The position numbers and the translations under genes were made by a program. The notes under the pieces were generated by a model, which saw only the letters and a list, made by a program, of their open reading frames with translations, ran no database searches and had not been told where the DNA came from. Below are positions 1-10,156 of a stretch of 64,000 nucleotides of DNA, in pieces. The first letter of the stretch is position 1; every line of letters begins with the position of its first letter. Location: contig CANJCQ010000007.1 of assembly GCA_947473355.1 (NCBI GenBank), positions 1 through 64,000 on the forward strand, written 5' to 3'. The stretch is from Sphingomonadaceae bacterium. Its GTDB lineage: Bacteria > Pseudomonadota > Alphaproteobacteria > Sphingomonadales > Sphingomonadaceae.

Positions 1-88
1 AGTTCCGCATGGGCATAAGGCGCTCGAGTGGTATCGGTCCACATCGTTGATCTCCGGAAGTTTTCGCAAAAACCCCTGAATCAATGAC

Positions 89-1057
89 TTGGGCTGGCGT
101 CAAGCCAACCCGCTGATACTACTCAACTTAATTTCGGATCAGGCTCTAACCGATTTTCAGCGCAGCGTGCCGGGCGAGCGCCTTTGCGAGGCATTTGGCG
201 AAGGGCTGCTGGAGCGATTGATCGCATCAAGACAGGTCGAACATCTGCCAGGGCTGATGCAAGGGATTGAGCATCTGATCCTGACCAGCGCCGATCTCGA
301 ACACGCCTTTGGTCGCCAGTTCATCCGACCGGACAAACTCAGACTCTATGCCGGACGCCGTGAAGTCGATCTGGAGCTCATGAAGGTCAAGCACAACGAC
401 AGGATCGATCTTCAGCGTTTGGCGCAATTGTTTGCCCAAGGTGTCACGGCGGTAGTCAACCGTGTAGACCGGAGCTTTCCCGCAATTTCGGATATGGTCA
501 ACACGCTGACCATGTGGTTGCGCGAATCGATCGAGGTCGTTGCGGTTATGTCGTTTGGCGAACAATCGGGAATTTCTGCGCACCATGATCATGAAAATGT
601 CTTCATCGTTCAGCTTGAAGGCGGCAAGGAGTGGACTTTGCTTGGGAATCCTGTCCCGCTTGGATGGTGCGGCAATGGTCCCTGCGAAGCGGCCGAAACC
701 GAGAGGAAGCTGACTCTGGCAGCCGGCGATGTCATGTTTCTGCCGGTCGGGCAGCGCCATTTTTGCCGGGCACTGGGCCAATCGCTCCACCTCGGCATTT
801 GCATCCGCCACACCACGGCGCGGGACATACTGGAAGATTTTGGCCTTCAGATGGCAAAGGATCCGGAGCTCAATGTGCCGCTGCTGGGCTTCTTGGGCGC
901 GGAGCATGAGCAGGCTCGAATTGAGGCCTTTAAAGCGCGAATGCACCAGTTGGTCGACGAACTTGATCTTTCTGGCGACTTGGCTGCGTTGCGCCAGAGG
1001 CGACGGCTCGTCAGCGATTTCACGTTTCCATCATCGCCGGCCGCCGAAAAATCCTGA
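89..1057 (+). CDS. JmjC-domain / cupin-4 type 2-oxoglutarate oxygenase-like protein
   Basis: 322 aa ORF with SGISAHHDHENVFIVQLEGGKEWTL (HxD-type double-stranded beta-helix motif) and GDVMFLPVGQRHF; no competing ORF of equal quality. Confidence 0.75.
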   Translation: MGWRQANPLILLNLISDQALTDFQRSVPGERLCEAFGEGLLERLIASRQVEHLPGLMQGIEHLILTSADLEHAFGRQFIRPDKLRLYAGRREVDLELMKVKHNDRIDLQRLAQLFAQGVTAVVNRVDRSFPAISDMVNTLTMWLRESIEVVAVMSFGEQSGISAHHDHENVFIVQLEGGKEWTLLGNPVPLGWCGNGPCEAAETERKLTLAAGDVMFLPVGQRHFCRALGQSLHLGICIRHTTARDILEDFGLQMAKDPELNVPLLGFLGAEHEQARIEAFKARMHQLVDELDLSGDLAALRQRRRLVSDFTFPSSPAAEKS

Positions 1058-1111
1058 CGCAGTTGACAGCCCAAGGCCGCTAGCTTAGTGGCGCCTCTCC
1101 CACGGGAATGC

Positions 1112-1188
<77 letters not shown>

Positions 1189-1258
1189 TTTATCGAAATG
1201 GATGCCTTTTCGCCATTGTCCAGCGGGCCCCCGCGCGGGAACAAACCACTCAAAAAGC

Positions 1259-1483
1259 TCAGCTCCAGCTGCCGGTTTCCATCCACTTGAGGAATCGCCT
1301 GACTGGCATGAGCCACAGCCAGACCACGCCGAGCACCACATAGGCAGGAAATTGCGCCAGCGCCGACCAGTTCGCGATCAAAGGGCCAACGAAATGGGCA
1401 ACAGCAGCGCCATAGAGCGCCAGCACGGCCATCAGGGTGAGAACCCCGACAGGTATCCGCCAGGTCGGCTCAGTGCGCATCAT
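1259..1483 (-). CDS. DUF2842-like small membrane protein
   Basis: 74 aa, two hydrophobic segments, WRIPVG...WLWLMPVRRFLKWME resembles DUF2842. Confidence 0.65.
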   Translation of the reverse strand: MMRTEPTWRIPVGVLTLMAVLALYGAAVAHFVGPLIANWSALAQFPAYVVLGVVWLWLMPVRRFLKWMETGSWS

Positions 1484-2055
1484 ATGGCTCCTTCATAAAA
1501 GCGGGTCGGCGTGACCACGGCTTGCAGGGCCCGGTCGTGCGGCTCGCAGGGCAGATCATCGGCCAGTTGGCAATCCCAGGCAAGCCCGATGGGAATGGTA
1601 TCGCCGTTTGCCGCCAGCCAGCGATCATAGTGTCCGCCGCCCTGGCCCAGTCGCTCGCCCCGTGCGGTGAATGCCAGCAGGGGGACAAAGGCGAGGGCTG
1701 GGATCAATTCCGGCGCATCATCGCCGGGTTGCAGCGCGCCATAAGGACCGGGCTCCAGTCCGGCGTCCTCGAACGGATCAAGCCACTGGCGAAATCGCAT
1801 CGGCTCGTCCCTTGCCGCAAACCATGGCAGGGCAATCGTGCGGCCGTTCTCGAAAAACCACTGCGCATAGGCACGGGTCGGCGCTTCTTCGGCGGTCGCG
1901 TGATAGAGCCCAACTGTCGCCCCATCGCCAGCCATTGCCGCAATCGGGGCGGGTGGCCGCAGGAACAACAGCCTGCGCGTCACATCGGACAAAGCGGCAA
2001 CATGCGCGCGCCGGGCCTTGCGAAAGCGGGCACGCAGCAAAGGCTTTTCGTTCAC
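1480..2055 (-). CDS. 5-formyltetrahydrofolate cyclo-ligase
   Basis: ARFRKARRAHVA N-terminus and C-terminal GERLGQGGGHYDRWLA motif typical of the family; downstream of 6S RNA and zapA as in many proteobacteria. Confidence 0.88.
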   Translation of the reverse strand: MNEKPLLRARFRKARRAHVAALSDVTRRLLFLRPPAPIAAMAGDGATVGLYHATAEEAPTRAYAQWFFENGRTIALPWFAARDEPMRFRQWLDPFEDAGLEPGPYGALQPGDDAPELIPALAFVPLLAFTARGERLGQGGGHYDRWLAANGDTIPIGLAWDCQLADDLPCEPHDRALQAVVTPTRFYEGAI

Positions 2056-2075
2056 TCAGGTCCTCGCGAAGTGGA

Positions 2076-2218
2076 CCAGATGAGTCGGAATTTGGTCCAG
2101 ATCGAGCCGAAAGGCGAGACTTTCGAGCATCGGAGCGCAGCGTACTTCAGTACGTGAGCACCGAAGCGCAAAAAATCGCGCTTTGCAGGCCGATATGGGC
2201 CAAATTCCGACCATCTGG
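2076..2218. repeat. 143-bp inverted-repeat element with three internal hairpins (MITE/REP-like or structured RNA)
   Basis: Arms CCAGATGAGTCGGAATTTGGTCCAGATCG and, on the other strand, CCAGATGGTCGGAATTTGGCCCATATCG; internal CGAAAG-6nt-CTTTCG, CGTAC-TTCA-GTACG and AGCGC-8nt-GCGCT hairpins. Confidence 0.7.
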
Positions 2219-2220
2219 GA

Positions 2221-2388
2221 GGGTGACGGGCCCACCTTGGGTCGTTGCCGGGAAATCCACTGACGCGTTGACGTCAGGTGGGGACCATATGTGCCGGACC
2301 AGGGTCCAACCAGAGACAGCCCCCATAGGATTGCTTATAGCCTCAGGGATGTTCGAGCGGCTCGTGCCGGGCAGAACCCGTCATACCC
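2221..2388 (-). ncRNA. ssrS: 6S RNA
   Basis: zapA-[gap]-5-FCL synteny; minus-strand CCCUGAGGCUAUAAGCA...GGUUGGACCCUGGUCCGG resembles conserved 6S blocks; closing stem GGGUAUGACGGG / CCCGUCACCC. Ends approximate. Confidence 0.75.
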
Positions 2389-2406
2389 TATCTAGGGTGT
2401 CCGGCC

Positions 2407-2721
2407 TCAACCCTCAAGGGATGAGGCGAGATTTTCCAGGGTTGTCGCCAGATCATCAAGCCGAAGTGCCATGGCGGGCGCGATTTGTGCCGGTGTGGCT
2501 TCAGGCTCAGCCGCCTTTGCGCCGCCCGCTTCATGCAATTCGTCAGCCAGCAACAGCGCAGCGAACAGCAGTGTGCGGGTTTCAGCCTGGCCCGACATGT
2601 CGCCCATGGCAGCCAATTTTTTGTCGATTAGCGTGCCGAGGCCCAGAACATGGCGTTCTTCGCCTTCGGCGCAGGCGACCGTGTAGCTGCGACCGCCAAT
2701 TGAAAGAGTGACATTGCTCAT
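2407..2721 (-). CDS. zapA: Cell division protein ZapA
   Basis: MSNVTLSIGGRSYTVACAEGEE..LGTLIDKKLAAM; upstream of 6S RNA and 5-FCL. Confidence 0.88.
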   Translation of the reverse strand: MSNVTLSIGGRSYTVACAEGEERHVLGLGTLIDKKLAAMGDMSGQAETRTLLFAALLLADELHEAGGAKAAEPEATPAQIAPAMALRLDDLATTLENLASSLEG

Positions 2722-2930
2722 TTGGCGCCCGTCGCTCCGTCTTGCCCGGCAATCAATCCGTCAAGCTGGCCGAGCGCCTGCGTCACGGCCGTGCGTAGCG
2801 CCTGATGCCGCGCCGCAAGATCGCCATCGGTATGACCGGATGTGGCGGGAGCGCGCGATGCAACTGCCTCAAGCCGGGCAATTGCCGCGTCAATCCGCGC
2901 CAGCGCGCTTTCGGGGGAGGACCCTTCCAT
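2718..2930 (-). CDS. Small coiled-coil hypothetical protein upstream of zapA
   Basis: 70 aa ORF overlapping the zapA start by 4 nt (translational coupling). Confidence 0.6.
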   Translation of the reverse strand: MEGSSPESALARIDAAIARLEAVASRAPATSGHTDGDLAARHQALRTAVTQALGQLDGLIAGQDGATGAK

Positions 2931-3115
2931 ATGGTGCTCGCTAGCGTAAAAGCGGGTGACTGCATAGAGTTGACGGCATAATCTTCCACCACTTCGCGGA
3001 TATTCACCTGGTTCGCAGTGACGGAGAAGGGACCTGCGCTTGACCTCGCGCGGCCTCTGCCTAAAGGGAGCGGCATCGAATCGTCCCTTTCTTGCCGATT
3101 TCCGGAGCTTTCCCG

Positions 3116-5092
3116 ATGAGTCTCGATCCTGCCCGCCTGGGGCCCATGGCCAATGCCATCCGCGCCCTGTCGATGGATGCGGTGCAGGCTGCCAACTCCG
3201 GCCATCCTGGCATGCCGATGGGCATGGCCGATGTCGCTGCAGTGCTCTATTCGCAGTTCCTCAAGTTTGATCCCGCCGCGCCCAAGTGGCCAGACCGCGA
3301 TCGCTTCGTGCTTTCCGCCGGGCACGGCTCGATGCTGCTCTATTCGCTGCTTCATCTCAGCGGCTACGCCCATCCTACGATGGATGAGATCCGCGGCTTC
3401 CGCACACTGGGCAGCCCCTGCGCCGGGCACCCCGAAAATGTTCACCTCGAAGGCGCCGAATGCACTACCGGTCCGCTGGGACAAGGTCTGGCAATGGGCG
3501 TCGGTATGGCCATGGCCGAACGCCACCTCAATGCCACTTTCGGCGATGCGCTGGTAGATCACCGCACCTGGGTGGTGGCAGGCGATGGCTGCCTGATGGA
3601 AGGCATCAACCACGAAGCTATCGGGCTTGCCGGGCATTTGCAGCTCGGCCGGCTGATCGTGCTGTGGGACGACAACCGCATCACCATCGATGGCGGCACA
3701 AACCTCTCGACCAGCGAGGATATTCCCGCACGCTATCAGGCGACCGGCTGGCACACCGAGGCCTGCGACGGCCACGACCCCGCCGATATCGCTCGCGCCC
3801 TGGCCGCCGCCATGGCCGATCCGCGGCCGTCGCTGGTTGCCTGCCGCACGGTCATTGGCAAGGGCTCGCCGAACAAGCAGGGCACGCACAATGTCCACGG
3901 CGCCGCACTGGGGGCTGATGAAGTCGCGGCGACCCGCACTGCACTGGGATGGACCGCGCCTGCCTTCGAAATCCCCGCCCAGATCCTCGCCGACTGGCGC
4001 TCGCTGGGCGCCAAGGGTGCAAAAACTCATGCGGATTGGGCAAAGCGGCTCGCAAGCGATTCGAATGCCAAGCACTTTTCTTCACAGATGGCAGGCGAAA
4101 TTCCGCCGCTCAAGGGCTGGAAGGATTATTGCGAGGGCCTGGCAGTAGACATGCCAAAGCTCGCAACTCGCAAGTCGAGCGAGAACGCGCTGGGCGTGCT
4201 GACCGCAGCCGTGCCCGCGATGGTTGGTGGCTCGGCGGACCTCACTGGATCGAACAACACCAAGACCGCCTCGACCCTGCCCTACAGCGCCGAGGACTAT
4301 TCGGGCCGCTATGTCTATTATGGCATCCGCGAATTCGGCATGGCCGCCGCGATGAACGGCATGGCGCTGCACGGCGGCGTGCTACCCTATGGCGGAACAT
4401 TCATGGTCTTTTCGGACTATTGCCGAAATGCCATCCGCCTTTCAGCCATCCAGCAGGCCCGCGTGGTCTATGTGCTGACCCACGATTCGATCGGGCTTGG
4501 CGAAGATGGTCCGACCCATCAGCCAATTGAGCATCTGGCCTCGCTGCGCGCGATCCCCGGTCTGTGGGTGATGCGCCCGGCCGATGCGATGGAGACCGCC
4601 GAGTGCTGGGAACTGGCGCTGCGCCGCAAGGACGGTCCCTCGGCGCTGGCACTGTCCCGCCAGAACCTGCCCGCGGTGCGCGAGGATGCCGACGAAAACC
4701 TGTGCCTGCGCGGCGCATACCGGCTGATCTCATGCGAGGCCGAGCTCAAGGTCGTGTTGCTGGCGACGGGTTCGGAAGTGCAGATCGCCTGCCAGATCGC
4801 CGAGTCGCTCGAAGCTGAAGACATCGGCACCGACGTCATTTCGATGCCCTGCTGGGAACTGTTCGACCTGCAGGATGCCGATTATCGCGAAAGCCTGATC
4901 CCCGATGACGTGCTGGTCGTCTCGATCGAGGCCGGCAGCACTATGGGCTGGCACAAATATACCGGGCGCCAAGGCCTGACGATTGGCATTGACACTTTCG
5001 GAGCCTCGGCTCCGGACAATGTTCTGTTCAAGCATTTCGGCTTCACCGCCGAAGCGATCATTCCACAAATCAAAGCAAAAATAAGCACCTAG
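3116..5092 (+). CDS. tkt: Transketolase
   Basis: [77 protein letters not shown]. Confidence 0.97.
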   Translation: MSLDPARLGPMANAIRALSMDAVQAANSGHPGMPMGMADVAAVLYSQFLKFDPAAPKWPDRDRFVLSAGHGSMLLYSLLHLSGYAHPTMDEIRGFRTLGSPCAGHPENVHLEGAECTTGPLGQGLAMGVGMAMAERHLNATFGDALVDHRTWVVAGDGCLMEGINHEAIGLAGHLQLGRLIVLWDDNRITIDGGTNLSTSEDIPARYQATGWHTEACDGHDPADIARALAAAMADPRPSLVACRTVIGKGSPNKQGTHNVHGAALGADEVAATRTALGWTAPAFEIPAQILADWRSLGAKGAKTHADWAKRLASDSNAKHFSSQMAGEIPPLKGWKDYCEGLAVDMPKLATRKSSENALGVLTAAVPAMVGGSADLTGSNNTKTASTLPYSAEDYSGRYVYYGIREFGMAAAMNGMALHGGVLPYGGTFMVFSDYCRNAIRLSAIQQARVVYVLTHDSIGLGEDGPTHQPIEHLASLRAIPGLWVMRPADAMETAECWELALRRKDGPSALALSRQNLPAVREDADENLCLRGAYRLISCEAELKVVLLATGSEVQIACQIAESLEAEDIGTDVISMPCWELFDLQDADYRESLIPDDVLVVSIEAGSTMGWHKYTGRQGLTIGIDTFGASAPDNVLFKHFGFTAEAIIPQIKAKIST

Positions 5093-5106
5093 CAGGAGTA
5101 TTTGAC

Positions 5107-6114
5107 ATGGCGATCAAGGTTGCAATCAACGGTTTCGGGCGCATCGGGCGCAATGTCGCGCGCGCGATCATTGAGCGTCCGGACTGTGGGCTCGAGCTGG
5201 TCTCGATTAACGATCTCGCCGATGCCCAGGCCAACGCCCGGCTGTTTCAGCGCGATTCGGTGCACGGGCCATTCAGCGGGACGGTCGCAGTCGATGGCAA
5301 TGATCTGATCATCAATGGCAAGCGGGTGCATGTTACCGCCGAGCGCGATCCGGCCAATCTGCCGCATGCGGCCAACGGCATCGACATCGCGCTCGAATGC
5401 ACCGGCTTTTTCGCCAGTCGCGCGGGCGGCCAGAAGCATCTCGATGCCGGGGCAAAACGCGTGCTGATCTCGGCTCCGGCCAAAGACGTCGATTTGATGG
5501 TGGTCTTCGGGGTCAATCATGAAAAGCTGACAACGGCGCATGCCATCGTTTCCAACGCCAGTTGCACCACCAATTGCCTCGCGCCATTAGCCAAGGTGCT
5601 CAACGATGCCATCGGCATCGAGCGCGGGCTGATGACCACGATCCATTCCTATACCAACGACCAGAGGATCCTCGACCAGATCCACGAAGACCCGCGCCGC
5701 GCCCGAGCTGCCGCCATGTCGATGATCCCGACCACCACCGGCGCTGCCCGCGCGGTCGGCGAAGTGCTGCCGGAACTCAAGGGTAAGCTCGATGGCACGT
5801 CGATCCGGGTGCCGACGCCCAATGTCTCGGTGGTCGATCTGACTTTCACACCCAGGCGCGATACCACGGTCGAGGAAGTCAACGGTCTGCTCAAGGCCGC
5901 CTCGGAAGGCGCGCTCAAGGGCGTGCTGGGCTATACCGACGAGCCGCTGGTCTCGATCGACTTCAACCACGATGCGCACAGCTCGACGATCGACAGCCTC
6001 GAAACCGCGGTGCTCGAAGGCAAGCTGGTCCGCGTGCTCAGCTGGTATGACAACGAGTGGGGCTTCTCGAACCGGATGGTCGACACCGCCGGAGCGATGG
6101 GCAAGCTGATCTGA
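5107..6114 (+). CDS. gap: Glyceraldehyde-3-phosphate dehydrogenase, type I
   Basis: [21 protein letters not shown]; active-site [30 protein letters not shown]. Confidence 0.98.
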   Translation: MAIKVAINGFGRIGRNVARAIIERPDCGLELVSINDLADAQANARLFQRDSVHGPFSGTVAVDGNDLIINGKRVHVTAERDPANLPHAANGIDIALECTGFFASRAGGQKHLDAGAKRVLISAPAKDVDLMVVFGVNHEKLTTAHAIVSNASCTTNCLAPLAKVLNDAIGIERGLMTTIHSYTNDQRILDQIHEDPRRARAAAMSMIPTTTGAARAVGEVLPELKGKLDGTSIRVPTPNVSVVDLTFTPRRDTTVEEVNGLLKAASEGALKGVLGYTDEPLVSIDFNHDAHSSTIDSLETAVLEGKLVRVLSWYDNEWGFSNRMVDTAGAMGKLI

Positions 6115-6122
6115 ACCTGACA

Positions 6123-6144
6123 CCCCTCCCGCAGGCGGGAGGGG
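6123..6144. repeat. GC-rich perfect hairpin between gap and pgk
   Basis: CCCCTCCCGC-AG-GCGGGAGGGG. Confidence 0.7.
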
Positions 6145-6160
6145 GACTGTGGAGCTGACA

Positions 6161-7363
6161 ATGACCAAATTCCGCACGCTCGACGATCTCGGTGATGTCA
6201 CCGGCAAGGTCGCCCTCGTCCGCGTCGATCTCAACCTGCCGATGCAGGACGGCGCGGTCACTGACGACACTCGCATCCGCGCTGCCCTGCCGACCATCAA
6301 TGAACTGGCCGACAAGGGCGCGAAAGTGCTGCTACTTGCCCATTTCGGTCGCCCCAAGGGCGCGCGCAATTCCGAGCAGTCGCTGTCCATGGTGGTCGGC
6401 GCGGTCAGCACAGTCCTGGGCCGCGAAGTGATGTTCTGCCCCGAAATTGCGGGGCCTGTCGTCGCGCAGACCGTCGGCATCCTGCGCCCCGGCGACGTGG
6501 CGATCCTCGAAAACACCCGCTTCTGGCCGGGCGAGGAAAAGAACGATCCGGAACTGGCCAAGGCCATCGCCGCCAATGGCGATTTCTACGTCAACGACGC
6601 CTTCTCCGCCGCGCACCGCGCCCATGCCACCACCGAAGGTCTCGCGCACTTGCTCCCCGCCTATGCCGGGCGCTCGATGCAGGCTGAGTTGGAGGCGCTG
6701 GAAAAGGCGCTGGGCAATCCCGAGCGGCCGGTTGCGGCCGTGGTTGGCGGCGCGAAAGTTTCCTCCAAGCTCGATGTGTTGACCCACCTGGTAAGCCAGG
6801 TCGATCACCTGATCATCGGCGGCGGCATGGCCAACACGTTCCTCGCTGCCAAGGGCGTCGATGTCGGCAAATCATTGTGCGAGCACGAGCTGGCGGGCAC
6901 CGTGACCGAAATTCTGGCTGCGGCGGACAAGTCGGGCTGCACCGTCCATCTGCCCTATGACGTTGTTGTCTCGAAGGAATTCACCGCCAATCCGCCAAGC
7001 CTGCGCACCTGCAACGTCCATGAAGTTGCTGCTGACGAGATGATCCTCGATATCGGCCCGGCAGCGACTGAAGCGCTGGCCGATGTCCTCAAGACCTGCC
7101 GTACACTGGTGTGGAACGGTCCCTTGGGAGCATTCGAACTCCCGCCCTTCGATAAGGCCACCGTGGCGCTCGCCAAGACCGCCGCCGCGCTCACCCGCGA
7201 GGGCTCGCTGATCTCGGTTGCCGGCGGCGGAGACACGGTCTCGGCGCTCAATCATGCCGCCGTGGCGGGCGATTTCAGCTATGTTTCAACCGCAGGCGGC
7301 GCTTTCCTCGAATGGATGGAAGGGCGCGAGCTGCCGGGGGTGGCTGTGCTCGAACTTGCCTGA
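6161..7363 (+). CDS. pgk: Phosphoglycerate kinase
   Basis: [57 protein letters not shown]. Confidence 0.98.
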   Translation: MTKFRTLDDLGDVTGKVALVRVDLNLPMQDGAVTDDTRIRAALPTINELADKGAKVLLLAHFGRPKGARNSEQSLSMVVGAVSTVLGREVMFCPEIAGPVVAQTVGILRPGDVAILENTRFWPGEEKNDPELAKAIAANGDFYVNDAFSAAHRAHATTEGLAHLLPAYAGRSMQAELEALEKALGNPERPVAAVVGGAKVSSKLDVLTHLVSQVDHLIIGGGMANTFLAAKGVDVGKSLCEHELAGTVTEILAAADKSGCTVHLPYDVVVSKEFTANPPSLRTCNVHEVAADEMILDIGPAATEALADVLKTCRTLVWNGPLGAFELPPFDKATVALAKTAAALTREGSLISVAGGGDTVSALNHAAVAGDFSYVSTAGGAFLEWMEGRELPGVAVLELA

Positions 7364-7441
7364 CCTTATCGGTTGATCTGCAAGGCGAAACGTTCCAGTT
7401 TGCCCCTAACGGCTGCCAAAGCCGAATTTGGGGATGATGGA

Positions 7442-8638
7442 ATGACGGCGGACAAATCTTCGGAGCGGGGGCAGAACCTCCCGCTCATCGCCTGCATTGC
7501 GCTGTGCATGCTCGCCCCCTTGAGCGGCCTCGCGCACAGCGGCATTTCGCCGATCATGCCGCAAATCACGGCCCACTTTGCCGCAGTGCCCAATGCAGGG
7601 GTGCTGGTCCGTCTGATGGCGACCGGGCTCAGCGCGGCGATGATTTTCGGCGCGCTGATCAGCGGTCCTTTGGCCGAACGCATCGGGCAATTGCGCCTGC
7701 TTTATGCCATGTTGGCGCTGTTCGCGATTGGTGGTGCGGCGGGTTTCGTGCTCGATAACCTCTATCTGATGGTTGCAAGCCGGATCATGCTGGGGGTGGC
7801 TAATGCCACTGCCGGCGTTCTCGCCATGGCGCTGGTGACGACTTGCGTTGCCGAAAGCGCGCGCGATCGCTGGATGGGGTTCTATATTGTCACCGGCAAC
7901 ATCGGTTCGCTGGTTTTCGTCACGGCTGCGGGCGCGCTCGGCCATATCGACTGGCGGCTGGTGTTCTTGTTGCATCTGATTGCTCTGCCAGTCGCGCTGT
8001 TCATCGGGCTGACTTTTACCGGGCAGCCTGCGGCGGCTCGAGAAGCTGATGCCGGGGCAGTCAAGCAGGGCGGCATTCCCTGGGGCTGGACCCTTTTCGG
8101 CCTCCTGTGCGGCGGTGTGGGCACTTCGACATTCGTCTTCCTGCCGTTCCATCTCGCCAAGATCGGCCTGGGCGATCCCGCCAAGGTCGCGCCGCTGATC
8201 ATGGTTTCGATGCTGTTCGGCTCTCTGGGTGCTTTCGGATTTGGCTGGATCCGCAAATACCTGTCGGTTCTGGCAGTTTTCATGGCTGGCTTTGCCACCA
8301 CCGGGGCGGGGCTGTTGCTGGCCTTGGCAACCACAAGCTACCCGGTGCTGCTGGTGTCAGCCGCAATTTTTGGGGGCGGGTTCGGCGTAGTGACCCCCAA
8401 CCTGTTCGCGGCCGTCGGCGCCGCGACCGGGCCGGAACTGCGGCCGCGCTTCATCGGCTTCGTGCGCGCGGGCTTCTATGCCGGGCCGCTGGTCGCGCAA
8501 TTCGTGCTCGAACTGGTGCTGCGGCGCAGCGGGCCGATGGGCGCTGTGCTGGGGATTGCGCTGGCTGCCTTTGCCGCAGCTGGAATTTCCTGGCTCGCGC
8601 GAGGCATGTTTGCTCCGGCTGAAGCAAAACCAGCCTGA
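7442..8638 (+). CDS. MFS transporter
   Basis: ~12 hydrophobic segments; ISGPLAERIGQLRLLYAM MFS loop; start codon choice uncertain. Confidence 0.85.
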   Translation: MTADKSSERGQNLPLIACIALCMLAPLSGLAHSGISPIMPQITAHFAAVPNAGVLVRLMATGLSAAMIFGALISGPLAERIGQLRLLYAMLALFAIGGAAGFVLDNLYLMVASRIMLGVANATAGVLAMALVTTCVAESARDRWMGFYIVTGNIGSLVFVTAAGALGHIDWRLVFLLHLIALPVALFIGLTFTGQPAAAREADAGAVKQGGIPWGWTLFGLLCGGVGTSTFVFLPFHLAKIGLGDPAKVAPLIMVSMLFGSLGAFGFGWIRKYLSVLAVFMAGFATTGAGLLLALATTSYPVLLVSAAIFGGGFGVVTPNLFAAVGAATGPELRPRFIGFVRAGFYAGPLVAQFVLELVLRRSGPMGAVLGIALAAFAAAGISWLARGMFAPAEAKPA

Positions 8639-8741
8639 TGCAGACAACGTTTTTCCACACAATTGCTTAAGCACCTTGAGGCAAAGCGCGCGGCACGCTA
8701 GTCGCGCCTCCAGCAAAACCACAGATACAGGACAGGACCCC

Positions 8742-9629
8742 ATGCAGACTTCGGACATGGCGGCCAAGATGGCCGCCGGCAACGGTTTCATCGCCGCACT
8801 CGACCAGAGCGGCGGCTCGACCCCCAAGGCCCTGGCAGGCTATGGCATCGAGGCGGGGGCTTGGGGCAACGACGAGGAAATGTTCGGCCTTATCCACCAG
8901 ATGCGCAGCCGCATTATTTCCTCGCCCGCCTTCACCGGCGAAAAGGTCATCGGCGCGATTCTGTTCGAGCGGACCATGGACGGTACGGTCGGTGGCTTTT
9001 CGACCCCGGCCGCGCTGATCGCCAAGGGCGTGGTACCCTTCATCAAGATCGACAAGGGGCTTGAGGACGAAGTCAACGGCGTCCAACTGATGAAGCCGAT
9101 GCCGGAGCTTGATGCGCTGCTGGCCAAGGCAAGCGCGCTGGACGTCTATGGCACCAAGGAGCGTTCCGTGATCAATTCGGCCAATGCGGAAGGCATTGCC
9201 GCCGTGGTTGCCCAGCAGTTCGAGATCGGCCGTCAGGTGCTCAAGGCGGGGATGATGCCGATGCTCGAGCCAGAAATAAACATCAAGAGTGAGACGCGGG
9301 CCGAGTGCGACGCGATCATGCTCAAGGAAATTCTCAAGAACCTCGATGCGATGAGCGAGCAGGTCATGCTAAAGCTCAGCCTGCCGGTGCAGCCGGGCCT
9401 GTTTGGTCCCCTGGTTGATCACCCCAAGGTGCTGCGCGTCGTGGCGCTGTCGGGCGGCTACAAGCGTCCCGAGGCTTGCGTCGAGCTTTCGAAGAACCGC
9501 GGCATCATCGCAAGCTTCAGCCGGGCGCTGCTCGAAGATTTGCGCTTCCAGATGAGCGACGCCGAATTCGATGCATCGCTTGGCGGTGCAATTGACGATA
9601 TCTTCAAGGGCTCGACCCAGAAGGTTTGA
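8742..9629 (+). CDS. Class I fructose-bisphosphate aldolase
   Basis: NGFIAALDQSGGSTPKAL, MLEPEINIKS, MLKLSLPVQPGLF; ATG at 8742 after an intergenic leader. Confidence 0.93.
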   Translation: MQTSDMAAKMAAGNGFIAALDQSGGSTPKALAGYGIEAGAWGNDEEMFGLIHQMRSRIISSPAFTGEKVIGAILFERTMDGTVGGFSTPAALIAKGVVPFIKIDKGLEDEVNGVQLMKPMPELDALLAKASALDVYGTKERSVINSANAEGIAAVVAQQFEIGRQVLKAGMMPMLEPEINIKSETRAECDAIMLKEILKNLDAMSEQVMLKLSLPVQPGLFGPLVDHPKVLRVVALSGGYKRPEACVELSKNRGIIASFSRALLEDLRFQMSDAEFDASLGGAIDDIFKGSTQKV

Positions 9630-9630
9630 T

Positions 9631-10140
9631 ATGGCGGGCCCGCGCTGGATTACAGTAAATGACAGGATGCAGCGCGGATATCGCTATGCACTGGTCGAGC
9701 CGGAAGCCGTAAATGACGATCCGGGCTTCACGCCCGAGTTAACCCCGGCCGAAATGTTGGAACTGGGCGTGTTCGGCGGCAAGTATCTGACTGACTGCCA
9801 GGCGGAATTTCCGGCAAAGTGGTTCACTAACGCGCGCTTCTCGCCAGCGCGGGCTGACAGGACCTGCAACCATTTCGGGGTGATTGCCAGCCAGCCGCTT
9901 GCCGAATGGCGGCGCAAAGGCTGGATTCACCCTGACGATCCGCGCGGCTGGTTCCAATGGTATTGCCGCTATTTCATGGGACGCAGGCACGAAGACGATG
10001 CCCGGCAGATCGGCCGTTGGCGCAATTTCGCGCGTCACGCCGCGCAGGTCCGCAAGAATTGCGAGCCGGGCGATCCGTTTTGCCGCCCGAAGCAGCGACA
10101 GGCGCTGTTGCAGTGGGCCTATGACAGCCGATTGATGTGA
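9631..10140 (+). CDS. Conserved hypothetical protein
   Basis: 170 aa ORF directly after fba; ELTPAEMLELGVFGGKYLTDCQAEFPAKWF block; rich in W/R/Y/H. Confidence 0.7.
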   Translation: MAGPRWITVNDRMQRGYRYALVEPEAVNDDPGFTPELTPAEMLELGVFGGKYLTDCQAEFPAKWFTNARFSPARADRTCNHFGVIASQPLAEWRRKGWIHPDDPRGWFQWYCRYFMGRRHEDDARQIGRWRNFARHAAQVRKNCEPGDPFCRPKQRQALLQWAYDSRLM

Positions 10141-10156
10141 GTGCGCAAGTTCACAG

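Noticed and set aside
1671-2711. 346-aa plus-strand ORF across the cyclo-ligase, 6S RNA and zapA
   Set aside because: Passes through the inverted-repeat element and 6S RNA; arginine-rich shadow ORF.
2783-4075. 430-aa minus-strand ORF opposite tkt
   Set aside because: Antisense shadow ORF of a clear transketolase; low-complexity H/R/G-rich translation with no domain.
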